This document shows positions 28,671 to 36,561 of a stretch of DNA of 64,000 nucleotides, piece after piece (position 1 is the first letter of the stretch; every line of letters begins with the position of its first letter). The stretch comes from Janthinobacterium sp. 64. Its GTDB lineage: Bacteria; Pseudomonadota; Gammaproteobacteria; Burkholderiales; Burkholderiaceae_D. Under the pieces are notes generated by a model that saw nothing but the letters and a program-made list of their open reading frames with translations, made no database searches and had not been told where the DNA came from. The stretch lies in NCBI RefSeq assembly GCF_002813325.1, contig NZ_PHUG01000001.1, positions 2,294,001 to 2,358,000 of the forward strand. The letters run 5' to 3'. The position numbers and the translations under genes are program-made.

Positions 28671-30011
28671 TTATTTTTTCACGGCTTGCGGGAATTCCAC
28701 GCGCACGCACAGGCCGCCCAGGCGCTCGGATTTGTCCAGCACCAGGCGCGCGCCATGGCGCTCGGCGATGGCCTTGATGATGGCCAGGCCCAGGCCGCTG
28801 CCGTTGGCGTCCGTGCCGGGCACGCGGTAGAAGCGGCTGAAGACGCGCTCGCGTTCCTCGGGCGGGATGCCGGGGCCGCTGTCTTCCACCGACAAGGTCA
28901 CGCCGACGGGGCTGGCGCGCAGGTCGATATCGACCGTGCCGCCCTGCGGCGTGTACTTGATGGCGTTATCGACCAGGTTGCGCAGCATGATGTTGAGCGC
29001 ATCGGCCTGCCCCGCCACCTTGGCCGCATCCATGTGATGCAGGCCCAGGTCGATCTTGCGCGCCTGCGCGATGCCGGCCATGTCGCCCAGCGCCCGCTTG
29101 ACGACGTCGTTCAAGTCCACCGCCTGCAGCTGATCGCCGCTGGCGGCACTCGCTTCCTGGCGGGCCAGCACCAGCAGCTGCTCGACCAGGCGCGTGGCCC
29201 GCTCGATGCCGGCGCTCACGCGACTGATTGCCAGGCTGCGCTTTTCTTCCGATTCGGCCCGCTCCAGGCTCAATACCTGCAGCTTCAATGCCGCCAGCGG
29301 CGTGCGCAATTCATGCGCGGCGTCGGCGACAAAATGCTGCTGCGCGTCGAACGCCGTTTTCACGCGGCCGAACAGCAGGTTCAATTCATGCACCAGGGGG
29401 CGCACCTCGTCGGGCAAGCCCGCTTCCGAGACGGGAGATAAATCGTCGGCCTGGCGCGCCGCCACCTGCTTGCGCACGCGCGAAACGGGTGCCAGCGAAC
29501 CGCTGACGACCCACCAGACCACCAGCATCAGGATAGGCGCCATCAGCGCGATCGGCCCCACCGTGCGCAGCGCCAGGCTGCCAGCCATGCGCTTGCGCAC
29601 TGCCATGTCCTGGGCGATCTGCACGGTCTGGGAACTGGTTTGCACGGAGAAGATGCGGTAGGTGGTGCCGTTGGCTTTCACATTCGAAAAGCCCAGCACG
29701 GCGCGCTGCGGCAGTTCCGCGCGCGTGATCGAACGGAACACCTGCACGCCGTCCGGCGTCCACACCTGCACCACCATGTCGTTGTTGACGGGGTCGGCCG
29801 GCAAGGCTTGCGCATGGTTGGCCAGCGGCGCGCCGGAGCGCAGCGACAGGGCCATCTGCTGCATGTGATAGTCGAAAATCTGGTCGGCGTCGTACAGGGC
29901 GCTGCGGTAGGCGATCGACGCCTGCGCCAGGGCCGCCATGATGATGGCCGCCAGCAAAAACCACAGCAGGCGGCCGCGCAGCGAATGCGTCACCGTGACC
30001 TTCATCCTCAT
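28671..30011 (-). CDS. Sensor histidine kinase, QseC/PmrB-like
   Basis: 446 residues. Two membrane spans (about 12-35 and 150-172) flank a periplasmic sensor loop of about 115 residues; a HAMP segment follows. The phospho-accepting H-box is FVADAAHELRTPLAALKLQ, and the ATPase domain shows NLVDNAIKYTP (N-box), VEDSGPGIP (G1) and GSGLGLAIIKAIAERHGA (G2). It overlaps the response regulator gene by four bases (ATGA), so the pair is translationally coupled. The architecture and partner resemble QseC; the signal is unknown. The htrA promoter upstream carries matching binding sites. Confidence 0.92.
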   Translation of the reverse strand: MRMKVTVTHSLRGRLLWFLLAAIIMAALAQASIAYRSALYDADQIFDYHMQQMALSLRSGAPLANHAQALPADPVNNDMVVQVWTPDGVQVFRSITRAELPQRAVLGFSNVKANGTTYRIFSVQTSSQTVQIAQDMAVRKRMAGSLALRTVGPIALMAPILMLVVWWVVSGSLAPVSRVRKQVAARQADDLSPVSEAGLPDEVRPLVHELNLLFGRVKTAFDAQQHFVADAAHELRTPLAALKLQVLSLERAESEEKRSLAISRVSAGIERATRLVEQLLVLARQEASAASGDQLQAVDLNDVVKRALGDMAGIAQARKIDLGLHHMDAAKVAGQADALNIMLRNLVDNAIKYTPQGGTVDIDLRASPVGVTLSVEDSGPGIPPEERERVFSRFYRVPGTDANGSGLGLAIIKAIAERHGARLVLDKSERLGGLCVRVEFPQAVKK

Positions 30012-30667
30012 GCCTTGGGCACCATGTAGCCGAGGCCGCGCACGTTCTGGATCAAGTCGCTACCCAGCTTCTTGCGCAAGCCGTGGATATACACTTCCAC
30101 GGCATTGCTGTTGACTTCATCCTTCCAGCTGTACAGTTTTTCTTCCAGCTGCGCACGCGACAGCACGATGCCGGGGCGCGCGATCAAGGCTTCCAGCACG
30201 GCCCATTCGCGCGCCGACAGGTTGACGGGATGGCCTTCGGCGATCACTTCGCGCGTCAGCGGATTGATGGACACGCCCTGGTGCTCGAAGATCGGTTCCG
30301 GCCGGCCCGAGGCGCGCCGCAGCAAGGCGCGTATGCGCGCCAGCAGTTCGTCGAGGTCATATGGTTTCAAGACGTAATCGTCGGCGCCCGCGTCGAGCCC
30401 CGCGATGCGCTGCTCGACGGCGTCGCGCGCCGTGGCCACCAGCACGGGCGTGTCGAGCTTGCGCAAGCGCATCGAGCGCAGCACGTCGAGGCCATCCTTG
30501 CGCGGCAAGCCCAGGTCCAGCAGCACCAGGTCATAGGTCTGCGTCTGCAGGGCCGTATCGGCCATGTCGCCATCCTTGACCCAGTCCACCGCATAATGCT
30601 CGGCGCGCAGCAAATCGAGCACCACCTCGCCGATCATCGTGTCGTCTTCTACCAGCAATAGCCGCAT
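30008..30667 (-). CDS. OmpR-family response regulator, QseB/PmrA-like
   Basis: 219 residues. The receiver domain (1-about 120) has MRLLLVEDD, the phospho-acceptor Asp in LVLLDLGLPRKDG, and LKPYDLDELLARI with the conserved Lys. The winged-helix DNA-binding domain (about 125-219) ends LYSWKDEVNSNAVEVYIHGLRKKLGSD pattern, which closely resembles QseB, PmrA and BasR. The cognate kinase gene overlaps downstream. Two YTTAA-N6-CTTAA repeats, the recognised box of this subfamily, lie upstream of htrA, its neighbour, pointing to an envelope-stress target. Confidence 0.93.
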   Translation of the reverse strand: MRLLLVEDDTMIGEVVLDLLRAEHYAVDWVKDGDMADTALQTQTYDLVLLDLGLPRKDGLDVLRSMRLRKLDTPVLVATARDAVEQRIAGLDAGADDYVLKPYDLDELLARIRALLRRASGRPEPIFEHQGVSINPLTREVIAEGHPVNLSAREWAVLEALIARPGIVLSRAQLEEKLYSWKDEVNSNAVEVYIHGLRKKLGSDLIQNVRGLGYMVPKA

Positions 30668-30709
30668 GGCTGCTCCTTTTTTTATTGATTAGCCCCACAG
30701 CGGAAGGCT

Positions 30710-30736
30710 GGGGTCAGACCCGGCGGGTCTGACCCC
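30710..30736. repeat. Palindromic element with GGGGTCAGACCC arms
   Basis: GGGGTCAGACCC (30710-30721) and GGGTCTGACCCC (30725-30736) are perfect 12-bp arms with a 3-nt centre, between the htrA stop and the response regulator start. The left arm is identical to 8988-8999. It may end or attenuate htrA transcription. Confidence 0.7.
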
Positions 30737-30748
30737 GGTACTCATTCA

Positions 30749-32254
30749 TTAGCCTAAACGTACGGGAATAAAAATCTTGTCCGGTCCCCGCTGTATCAGC
30801 AAGGCGACCGACTTGGCGGATTTTTCCACCACGTCGCGCACCTGCTCGACCGTGTTGACGGGATGGCCATTGACCGACAATAACACGTCGCCCGGCTGCA
30901 CTCCGGCATTCGCCGCAGCACCGCCCGCGTCTTCCACCAGCAGGCCGGCGCTGATGCCCGCCTCGCGTTTTTCATCCGATTGTAACGGACGCAGGGCCAG
31001 GCCCAGCTTTACCTTGCCGGCGGCGCCGTCGCTCTTCGCCACTTCGGCCACCTTGTCGGCCGCATTGCCCAGGGTCGCCGTCAGGCTGACGATCTTGCCG
31101 TCACGCCAGACATCCATGCTGATCTTGTCGCCTGGCAAGGACGTACCCACCAGCGCCGGCAAGTCGGCCGAAGCGATGATGCGCTGGCCATTCACCTTGC
31201 GCACCACGTCGCCCGACTTCAGGCCCGCCTTGTCGGCCGGGCTGCCCCGCTCCACGTTGGCCACCAGCGCGCCTTCCGGCGTGGCCAGCTTGAACGAGTC
31301 GGCAAAGCCCTGGTTGACTTCCTGCACCGTCACGCCCAGCTTGGCATGGCTGGCCTTGCCGGTGGCGACGATCTGGTCCTTGATGCGACCCGCCAGGTCG
31401 ATCGGAATGGCAAACGACAAGCCCTGGAAGCCGCCCGTCTGGCTGTAGATCTGCGAATTGATGCCGACCACTTCGCCCCGTGTATTGAACAGCGGGCCAC
31501 CCGAGTTGCCGGGGTTCACCGCCACGTCCGTCTGGATGAACGGCACATTGCTGTCGTCGGGCAAGGAACGGCCCTTGGCGCTGACCACGCCGGCCGTTAC
31601 CGTGCTGTCGAAGCCATAAGGAGAACCGATGGCCAGCACCCATTCGCCCACTTTCAGGTCGCTCGAATGGCCGAGCGGCACGATGGGCAGGTTGTTGGCG
31701 TCGATCTTCAATACTGCGATGTCCGTCTTCGGATCCGTGCCCAGCACCTTGGCGCGGAATTCGCGGCGGTCGTTCAGCTTGACGGTCACTTCGCGCGCAT
31801 CGCGCACCACGTGGGCATTCGTCATGATGATGCCGTCCGGGCTGACGATGAAGCCGGAACCGAGGCCGTGCGTGGGCACGTCGCGGCCACCGCGCTGCCC
31901 GCCTTGCGGACCCTGGAAGCGGCGGAAGAATTCGAAGAACGGATCGTTGCCGAAGTCGTCGTTGCCGGCCTGGGCCGATGGGTCGTAGGCCACCTTGGTG
32001 CTGCCCGTGACGCTGATGTTGACGACGGCCGGGCTGTTGCGCGCGGCGATCTGGCTAAAGTCGGGCAAGGCCACCAGCGGCGCGCTGGCGGCAGGCGCCA
32101 CGGCGGCAGCCACGGGGGCGGGGGCGGCGACATTCGCGCCGGCATTATTCTGATGCATCACCATGGCGCCACCGGCGCCCAGCACACCGATCGCGGCCAG
32201 CGCGGCTACGGTGCGTTTGATTTTCAGCGATGCGGTATTCTTTTGCTGTTCCAT
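30749..32254 (-). CDS. HtrA/DegP-type periplasmic serine protease
   Basis: 501 residues. The start MEQQKNTASL is chosen for the AGGAG six to seven bases upstream; a start six codons earlier lacks one. An N-terminal signal anchor (about 17-35) is followed by a trypsin-like protease domain with the triad in TNAHVV, TDIAVLKID and NPGNSGGPLF, then two PDZ domains (about 290-385 and 400-495). It degrades or refolds damaged envelope proteins. The gene lies directly upstream of the QseBC-like pair on the same strand. Two QseB/PmrA-type repeats 50-120 bp before its start suggest control by that pair. Confidence 0.95.
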   Translation of the reverse strand: MEQQKNTASLKIKRTVAALAAIGVLGAGGAMVMHQNNAGANVAAPAPVAAAVAPAASAPLVALPDFSQIAARNSPAVVNISVTGSTKVAYDPSAQAGNDDFGNDPFFEFFRRFQGPQGGQRGGRDVPTHGLGSGFIVSPDGIIMTNAHVVRDAREVTVKLNDRREFRAKVLGTDPKTDIAVLKIDANNLPIVPLGHSSDLKVGEWVLAIGSPYGFDSTVTAGVVSAKGRSLPDDSNVPFIQTDVAVNPGNSGGPLFNTRGEVVGINSQIYSQTGGFQGLSFAIPIDLAGRIKDQIVATGKASHAKLGVTVQEVNQGFADSFKLATPEGALVANVERGSPADKAGLKSGDVVRKVNGQRIIASADLPALVGTSLPGDKISMDVWRDGKIVSLTATLGNAADKVAEVAKSDGAAGKVKLGLALRPLQSDEKREAGISAGLLVEDAGGAAANAGVQPGDVLLSVNGHPVNTVEQVRDVVEKSAKSVALLIQRGPDKIFIPVRLG

Positions 32255-32307
32255 GAATTGCTCCTCATTCAATGAGATTTTGATGTATGCAATAGTGGGC
32301 CACGAGT

Positions 32308-32371
32308 CTTAGGCGGTGCTTAACATTTTTCCATTTGGAAACAGGCGTTGGCGCCTTTAAGCATCGCTTAA
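32308..32371 (-). promoter_or_regulatory. Two QseB/PmrA-type boxes upstream of htrA
   Basis: Read on the plus strand, CTTAG-N6-CTTAA (32308-32323) and TTTAA-N6-CTTAA (32356-32371) both have the 11-bp period of PmrA/QseB boxes. A 14-bp palindrome, TTTCCATTTGGAAA (32328-32341), lies between them. The regulator encoded just downstream of htrA belongs to the matching family. Confidence 0.6.
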
Positions 32372-32423
32372 TCTGGCGCGCCGCATGGCGGGCGATGGAG
32401 GGGCTACGGGGCCTGGACGTGAC

Positions 32424-32446
32424 ACTGGCCGGATCAACCGGCCAGT
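32424..32446. other. Hairpin between htrA and hsp20
   Basis: ACTGGCCGG and CCGGCCAGT pair perfectly around a 5-nt loop, about 80 bases downstream of the hsp20 stop. On the plus strand it is followed by ATTTTA; on the minus strand there is no T-run, so its use as the hsp20 terminator is uncertain. Confidence 0.35.
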
Positions 32447-32505
32447 ATTTTACTGCATGGGAGGGTGCCTTCCTGGCTGCCCGGGCGCCCGAGAGGCGCC
32501 GCAGT

Positions 32506-32528
32506 CAGCTCAGCTCAGCTCAGCTCAG
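32506..32528. repeat. CAGCT tandem repeat (4.6 copies)
   Basis: A 5-bp unit, CAGCT, runs in tandem from 32506 to 32528 and overlaps the hsp20 stop codon. Because the stop is the first codon in the tract, slippage would not change the protein. Confidence 0.7.
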
Positions 32529-32983
32529 GCTGCCTGGCGCTGTTCCAGCACGCTGACGGTATCGCCGCCGGTGCCGATCTCGATCTTGCGCGGTTTCAGC
32601 GCTTCCGGCACTTCACGCACCAGGTCGATGGTCAGCATGCCGTTTTCAAACGTGGCGCCCGTGACCTTCACGTGGTTGGCCAGCTGGAAACGCTGTTCGA
32701 AATCGCGGGCAGCGATGCCGCGGTGCAAGAACGTGCGCTCGACGCCATCTTTCTGCTTGCGGCCCGTGACGTGCAGCGAGTCGCGTTCGGTGATGATGTC
32801 GATCTCTTCGCGCGAAAAGCCGGCCAATGCCATCACGATGCGGTATTTATCTTCCGATACCAGTTCGATGTTGTAGGGCGGGTAGCTGGGCTGCGCATCG
32901 GCGCGCTGTTCGTTGAGCAGCTGTGCCAGGCGGTCAAAGCCAATGGCGGAACGGTACAGGGGGGCAAGGTCAAAAGTACGCAT
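32525..32983 (-). CDS. Small heat-shock protein, Hsp20/IbpA type
   Basis: 152 residues, starting MRTFDLAPLYRSAIGFDRL, the standard IbpA/HspA start, with AAGGA upstream. The alpha-crystallin domain spans residues about 35-130 (PYNIELVSEDKYRIVMALAGFSREEIDI, then FENGMLTIDLVREVPEA); the C-terminal I-x-I-like motif is KIEIG. It is an ATP-independent holdase that keeps aggregating proteins accessible to disaggregases. A sigma-32-like promoter is visible upstream. Confidence 0.94.
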   Translation of the reverse strand: MRTFDLAPLYRSAIGFDRLAQLLNEQRADAQPSYPPYNIELVSEDKYRIVMALAGFSREEIDIITERDSLHVTGRKQKDGVERTFLHRGIAARDFEQRFQLANHVKVTGATFENGMLTIDLVREVPEALKPRKIEIGTGGDTVSVLEQRQAA

Positions 32984-33051
32984 GATAAATATCCTTTTCA
33001 AATGAAGCGATAAGAGGGGCGGACCTCACCGTGAGCATCCGCTTGCTACCA

Positions 33052-33079
33052 ATCTAAGGACGATCAAGCGGCCTTCAAG
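33052..33079 (-). promoter_or_regulatory. Sigma-32-like heat-shock promoter of hsp20
   Basis: On the minus strand CTTGAAG (33073-33079) and CCTTAGAT (33052-33059) are separated by 13 bp. This resembles the heat-shock consensus CTTGAAA and CCCCATnT at the right spacing, and leaves a leader of about 60 bases before the hsp20 start. Confidence 0.45.
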
Positions 33080-33142
33080 GCCTTGAAAAAGACGATTTTT
33101 GCCCCAGTGCCGAAAATATTTTGCGGCTTGCCGTGCGGCGGG

Positions 33143-33364
33143 CTAGTCTTCGGTGCGCAAGGCGCAGGCCAGCGCCGTCCGGTTGCTCACGCCGAGCTTG
33201 CGGTAAATCACATGCAGCTGGTTGCGCACGGTGGCTGGCGACTTGTCGAGCGCGCGGGCGATCGATTTGTACGGCGTGCCGCGCATGGCCATGGCCGCCA
33301 CCAGCCGCTCGGCCGGCGTCAGGCGCTGCATGGCGACGTTGCCGGAGAGCATATTTTCATGCAT
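33143..33364 (-). CDS. Stand-alone LuxR-type helix-turn-helix protein
   Basis: 73 residues from MHENMLSG, which has GGGGAG seven bases upstream; a start nine codons earlier lacks a ribosome-binding site. Nearly the whole protein is a LuxR/GerE DNA-binding domain: LTPAERLVAAMAMRGTPYKSIARALDKSPATVRNQLHVIYRKLGVSNRTALACAL. There is no receiver, autoinducer-binding or sensor domain. It could be a minimal GerE-type regulator. It lies next to, and divergent from, the ECF sigma operon, but no direct link can be shown. Confidence 0.8.
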   Translation of the reverse strand: MHENMLSGNVAMQRLTPAERLVAAMAMRGTPYKSIARALDKSPATVRNQLHVIYRKLGVSNRTALACALRTED

Positions 33365-33588
33365 GGGCTGGCTCCCCGCCCCGGCTGGCATCGCGCAAGG
33401 TCTTGTCGCGTTTTCTCATGATGGGACTGTCCTTTTCGGCTTGGCGGACCAGCGGCAATGCGGCCCTTCATGCTCTTGTTCGCAGCGCGCCGCCATCCGG
33501 TTCAATCTTTTTGCAATGAAATTGCGCCAGCCCCTGCGCCCGCGTCTTTGCAGGCATCTCCCTTAACAATACGGCACTATTTCCCCGG

Positions 33589-33597
33589 TGCTATAAT
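33589..33597 (+). promoter_or_regulatory. Extended -10 promoter of the ECF-protease operon
   Basis: TGCTATAAT is a perfect extended -10 element for the housekeeping sigma factor, 55 bases before the sigma-factor start. No good -35 is present at 16-18 bp, which is usual for extended -10 promoters. The interval 33365-33651 shows nothing else. Confidence 0.55.
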
Positions 33598-33651
33598 CGC
33601 CACGACGCCCTTGCCTGACGCTCCCATTCAACCTGTCCCGCCCCCTTCACC

Positions 33652-34269
33652 ATGAGCGCATTGCCAGTCAACCCTGCCGAACTGCTCGCTGCCATGGCAG
33701 CAGGCGACCAGCGCGCGCTCGATATCCTGTACCGCGCCTGGTCGCCGCGCGTGCGCGTGTTTGCGCGCCTGCAACTGTCCGGCTCGGGGCTCGATGTGCA
33801 CGCGGTCGCCGACGAAGTCACGGTGGACGTGTTCCACGATATCTGGCGCGCGCCCATGCGCTACGACGGCCGGGTGGCGTTCGGCACCTGGCTGCTGACC
33901 CTGGCCCGCAACAAGGCCATCGACCAGATCCGCCGCCACGGCAAGCGCCTGGCACGTGAAGTGCCGCTCGACAACGATAGCGAGGAGCCGGCGCAGCAGG
34001 AGCAGGCGGATTACGATCCGGGACCACAGGTGGCGCGGGAGAGTTTGCAACGGCGCCATGCCGTGCTGAAATGCCTGCTGCGTCTGCGCAACCCGATGCA
34101 GCGCGAAAGCCTGACCCTGTGGGCCATCGACGATCTGTCGGTGGCCGATATTGCCCATATTCAACAAGCACCGGAAGGCACCGTCAAGACGCGCTTGTTT
34201 CATGGCCGCCTCAACTTACGCCAGTGCATACAGCGCTGGTTTGCCCAGGAAGGCGGCCGCCATGGCTGA
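33652..34269 (+). CDS. ECF-subfamily RNA polymerase sigma factor
   Basis: 205 residues. Region 2 (about 20-85) has LDILYRAWSPRVRVFARL and DEVTVDVFHDIWRAP; region 4 (about 135-190) has LRNPMQRESLTLWAIDDLSVADIAHIQQAPEGTVKTRLFHGR, the usual DNA-binding helix-turn-helix. No region 1 or 3 is present, so it is an extracytoplasmic-function sigma. The stop overlaps the anti-sigma start by eight bases. No Shine-Dalgarno sequence is obvious before the ATG. It would direct transcription in response to an envelope signal, probably including its own operon. Confidence 0.9.
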   Translation: MSALPVNPAELLAAMAAGDQRALDILYRAWSPRVRVFARLQLSGSGLDVHAVADEVTVDVFHDIWRAPMRYDGRVAFGTWLLTLARNKAIDQIRRHGKRLAREVPLDNDSEEPAQQEQADYDPGPQVARESLQRRHAVLKCLLRLRNPMQRESLTLWAIDDLSVADIAHIQQAPEGTVKTRLFHGRLNLRQCIQRWFAQEGGRHG

Positions 34270-34876
34270 GTCCATCGATCCTCAGGAACAGGCGCTGCGC
34301 GAGATGCTGCCCGACTACCTGAATGGCCATGCCCCCGCAGACGTGGCCAGCCGCATCGCCGCCAGGCTGGAACACGATCCGGACTGGGCCGCCGATGCCG
34401 GCTGGCTGGGCGAGATCCGCACCGCCATCGAGGCCGAAGCGGCCAGCATGGATCCCGCCGCAGGCCTGGCGCAACTGCATCGCCGCCTCGAACGCCCCGG
34501 CTTCTGGCGCCGCTGCTGCCAGCGCCTGTCGCTGCCAGCACTGGCGCCAGTGGCCATCACGGCACTGGCCAGCCTGTGCATGGGCCAGGCGTGGCTGCTG
34601 TGGCAGCAACCTGCCCCGGCGGATCAACTGCGCTGGCGCAGCGTGCCAGGTGCAGTGGCGCCGCCGGCCAGCCTGCGCGTGCAATTCCTGCCTGGCGCCA
34701 GCATGGCCCAGGTCGCCGCAGCGCTGGAGCAGGCACAGGCAGGCATCGTCGCCGGCCCCCTGCCTGACCACAGCTATCTGCTCGATGCGGCCGACCCGCC
34801 CGCAGCCCTGCAAAGCCTGCGCGCGAGCGGCGTGGCCGGCGAGGCATCGCGCGTCGACGCGCGCACCGCGCCATGA
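34262..34876 (+). CDS. Membrane anti-sigma factor with a propeptide-like periplasmic domain
   Basis: 204 residues. The cytoplasmic N-terminal half (1-about 85, with LREMLPDYLNGHAPADVASRIAARLEHDP) is an anti-sigma domain; one membrane span lies at about 91-114; the outer domain is residues about 120-204. The segment SLRVQFLPGASMAQVAAALEQAQAGIVAGPLPDHSYLL looks like a protease propeptide/inhibitor-I9 or fervidolysin prodomain pattern (V-x-F-x-P-x-x-S...I-V-x-G-P...Y-x-L). It overlaps both neighbours. The anti-sigma role is inferred from position and topology; the propeptide likeness is inferred from pattern. Confidence 0.78.
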   Translation: MAESIDPQEQALREMLPDYLNGHAPADVASRIAARLEHDPDWAADAGWLGEIRTAIEAEAASMDPAAGLAQLHRRLERPGFWRRCCQRLSLPALAPVAITALASLCMGQAWLLWQQPAPADQLRWRSVPGAVAPPASLRVQFLPGASMAQVAAALEQAQAGIVAGPLPDHSYLLDAADPPAALQSLRASGVAGEASRVDARTAP

Positions 34877-36561
34877 GACGGATGCGGCGCCGGCAAGCAT
34901 GGCTGCTGCTGTCCTGCCTGCTGGGCGGCGCGGCGCTGGCCGGCGAACGCCACGCGCTGCTGATCGGCGTGGGCGCCTTGCCGGCCATGCCGCGCGGCAG
35001 CTGGCTGGCCGGTCCCACGGCCGACGTGAATGCCATGCGCGCGGCGTTGCGGCAACAGGGTTTTGCCGATGAACATATCTACCGCCTGGCCGATGATGCG
35101 GGCGCCAGCCAGACGCCCACGCGCGCAGCCATCCTGGCGCGCCTGGCGCAGCTGGAAAAGACGCTGGGCAAGGACGATGTCCTGCTGCTGTACTGGTCGG
35201 GCCACAGCGTGCTGCTGCCCGTCTATCCGGGCCAGGCAGCCGCGCCGCAAGGACGGCGCACGCGCTTGCTGACGCGCGACAGCCAGGTCAGCCATCAGGG
35301 GCGGCAGCTCGATGGCGGCGTCGGCAGCAGCGAACTGGGGCGCGCCATCGATGCGTTTGCCGCGCGGCAGACACAGGTCGTGGCCATATTCGATACCTGC
35401 CATGCGGCGGCCGGCACGCGCAGCGGCGACGGCCTGGCGTGGCGGGGGCTGGCGGCGACCGACATTGGCTGGCGCCCGGCCCCTGGCAAGGGCACGCCAC
35501 CCGACGAACCGCAGGCGCGGCCCCGTCATGTCGCCTTTTTCGCCGCCGAAGCCCAGCAGCGCACGCCGGAGGCCGCCACGGCCGCCACGCCGGGTCTGGC
35601 AGCGGGCTTGTTTACCCGGGCCGTCATCGCCGCCTTGCAGCGCCAGCCACCAACCTATGCCATGTGGGCCGGCGGCGCCACGCAGCAATACAGGAACGCA
35701 TTGCAGGCTTACCAGCTGCCCCGCTCGGCCTGGCCTTCGCCCGTGTATGCGGGGGCGCTCGACGCGCCGCTGTGGCAGGGCGGCGGCAGCGGCCCTGCGC
35801 AGCTGTGGCCCGTGCAGCGCGATGCGCAGGGCTGGCAAGTGCCGTATGGCCTGCTCGACGGCATACGCGAGGGCGACCTGTTCCGGCAGGCTGGCGCGCA
35901 CTGGCGCGCCGCCACGGTCGGCTGGGGAGAAACGCGGCTGACGCTGCTACCGGACAGTGCAGGCGCCGCAGCGGGCTGGGCCAGCCGCACGCCCGCGCCG
36001 CTGCCTGCGGGATCGATACGCCCGGGTAAACAGGGTGAGCGTCTCGCCGCCCTGCTGGCGCTGCCCGCCACGCCGGGCCCGCCCCTGCTCGACGCGCGCA
36101 TCGAACTGACCCTGCCGGGCAAGGCGCCGCGCCAGCTGGCATTCGCCGATGGCGACCTCGGCGTGCTGCCGGCCGGCACGCGCATCCGCCTCAGCGTGGA
36201 AAACCGCAGCGCCGCTTCCGTCGACCTGGGCCTGGCGCACTTGCCGCTGGACGGCCCCGCCGCGCGCATCTATCCGGCGCTCGACGGCGACAGCAACCGC
36301 ATGCCGCCCGCCATCGGCGCCGGCGTCAGCCGCTTCGAGCGCAGCTTCGTCGTCAGCGGACCCCACTATGGCGTGGAATGGCTGGCGCTGGTGGCGGCAC
36401 CGGCGGCAAATGGCAGCCTGCCGCGCCGCTTCGCCATCATCGAAGCGTTGCCGGCCCTGCCAGCCACGCGCGGCGCGGCCAACGTTGCCGTCCCCGTGGC
36501 GGAAGCGGGCAACCCCGACCGGGCCCAGGTGGCCCGGCTGTCCTGGCGCTCCGTCCAATGA
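34873..36561 (+). CDS. Exported caspase-fold (C14) peptidase
   Basis: 562 residues. The N-terminus is a signal peptide (RRRQAWLLLSCLLGGAALA). The caspase p20-like domain begins ERHALLIGVG and contains the catalytic dyad His111 (YWSGHSVLLP) and Cys176 (VAIFDTCHAA). The C-terminal half (about 300-562) is a beta-rich region of unknown fold, perhaps a DUF4384-like domain (ELTLPGKAPRQLAFADGDLGVLPAGTRIRLSVEN). Caspase-like peptidases cleave after Arg/Lys or Asp. The ATG overlaps the anti-sigma stop, and its stop overlaps the TPR-CHAT start, both as ATGA. Export implies work in the periplasm. Confidence 0.88.
   Translation: MRRMRRRQAWLLLSCLLGGAALAGERHALLIGVGALPAMPRGSWLAGPTADVNAMRAALRQQGFADEHIYRLADDAGASQTPTRAAILARLAQLEKTLGKDDVLLLYWSGHSVLLPVYPGQAAAPQGRRTRLLTRDSQVSHQGRQLDGGVGSSELGRAIDAFAARQTQVVAIFDTCHAAAGTRSGDGLAWRGLAATDIGWRPAPGKGTPPDEPQARPRHVAFFAAEAQQRTPEAATAATPGLAAGLFTRAVIAALQRQPPTYAMWAGGATQQYRNALQAYQLPRSAWPSPVYAGALDAPLWQGGGSGPAQLWPVQRDAQGWQVPYGLLDGIREGDLFRQAGAHWRAATVGWGETRLTLLPDSAGAAAGWASRTPAPLPAGSIRPGKQGERLAALLALPATPGPPLLDARIELTLPGKAPRQLAFADGDLGVLPAGTRIRLSVENRSAASVDLGLAHLPLDGPAARIYPALDGDSNRMPPAIGAGVSRFERSFVVSGPHYGVEWLALVAAPAANGSLPRRFAIIEALPALPATRGAANVAVPVAEAGNPDRAQVARLSWRSVQ

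Noticed and set aside
32506..32528. CAGCT tandem repeat as a phase-variation switch for hsp20
   Set aside because: The stop codon is the first codon in the tract, so changes in copy number leave the protein unaltered.
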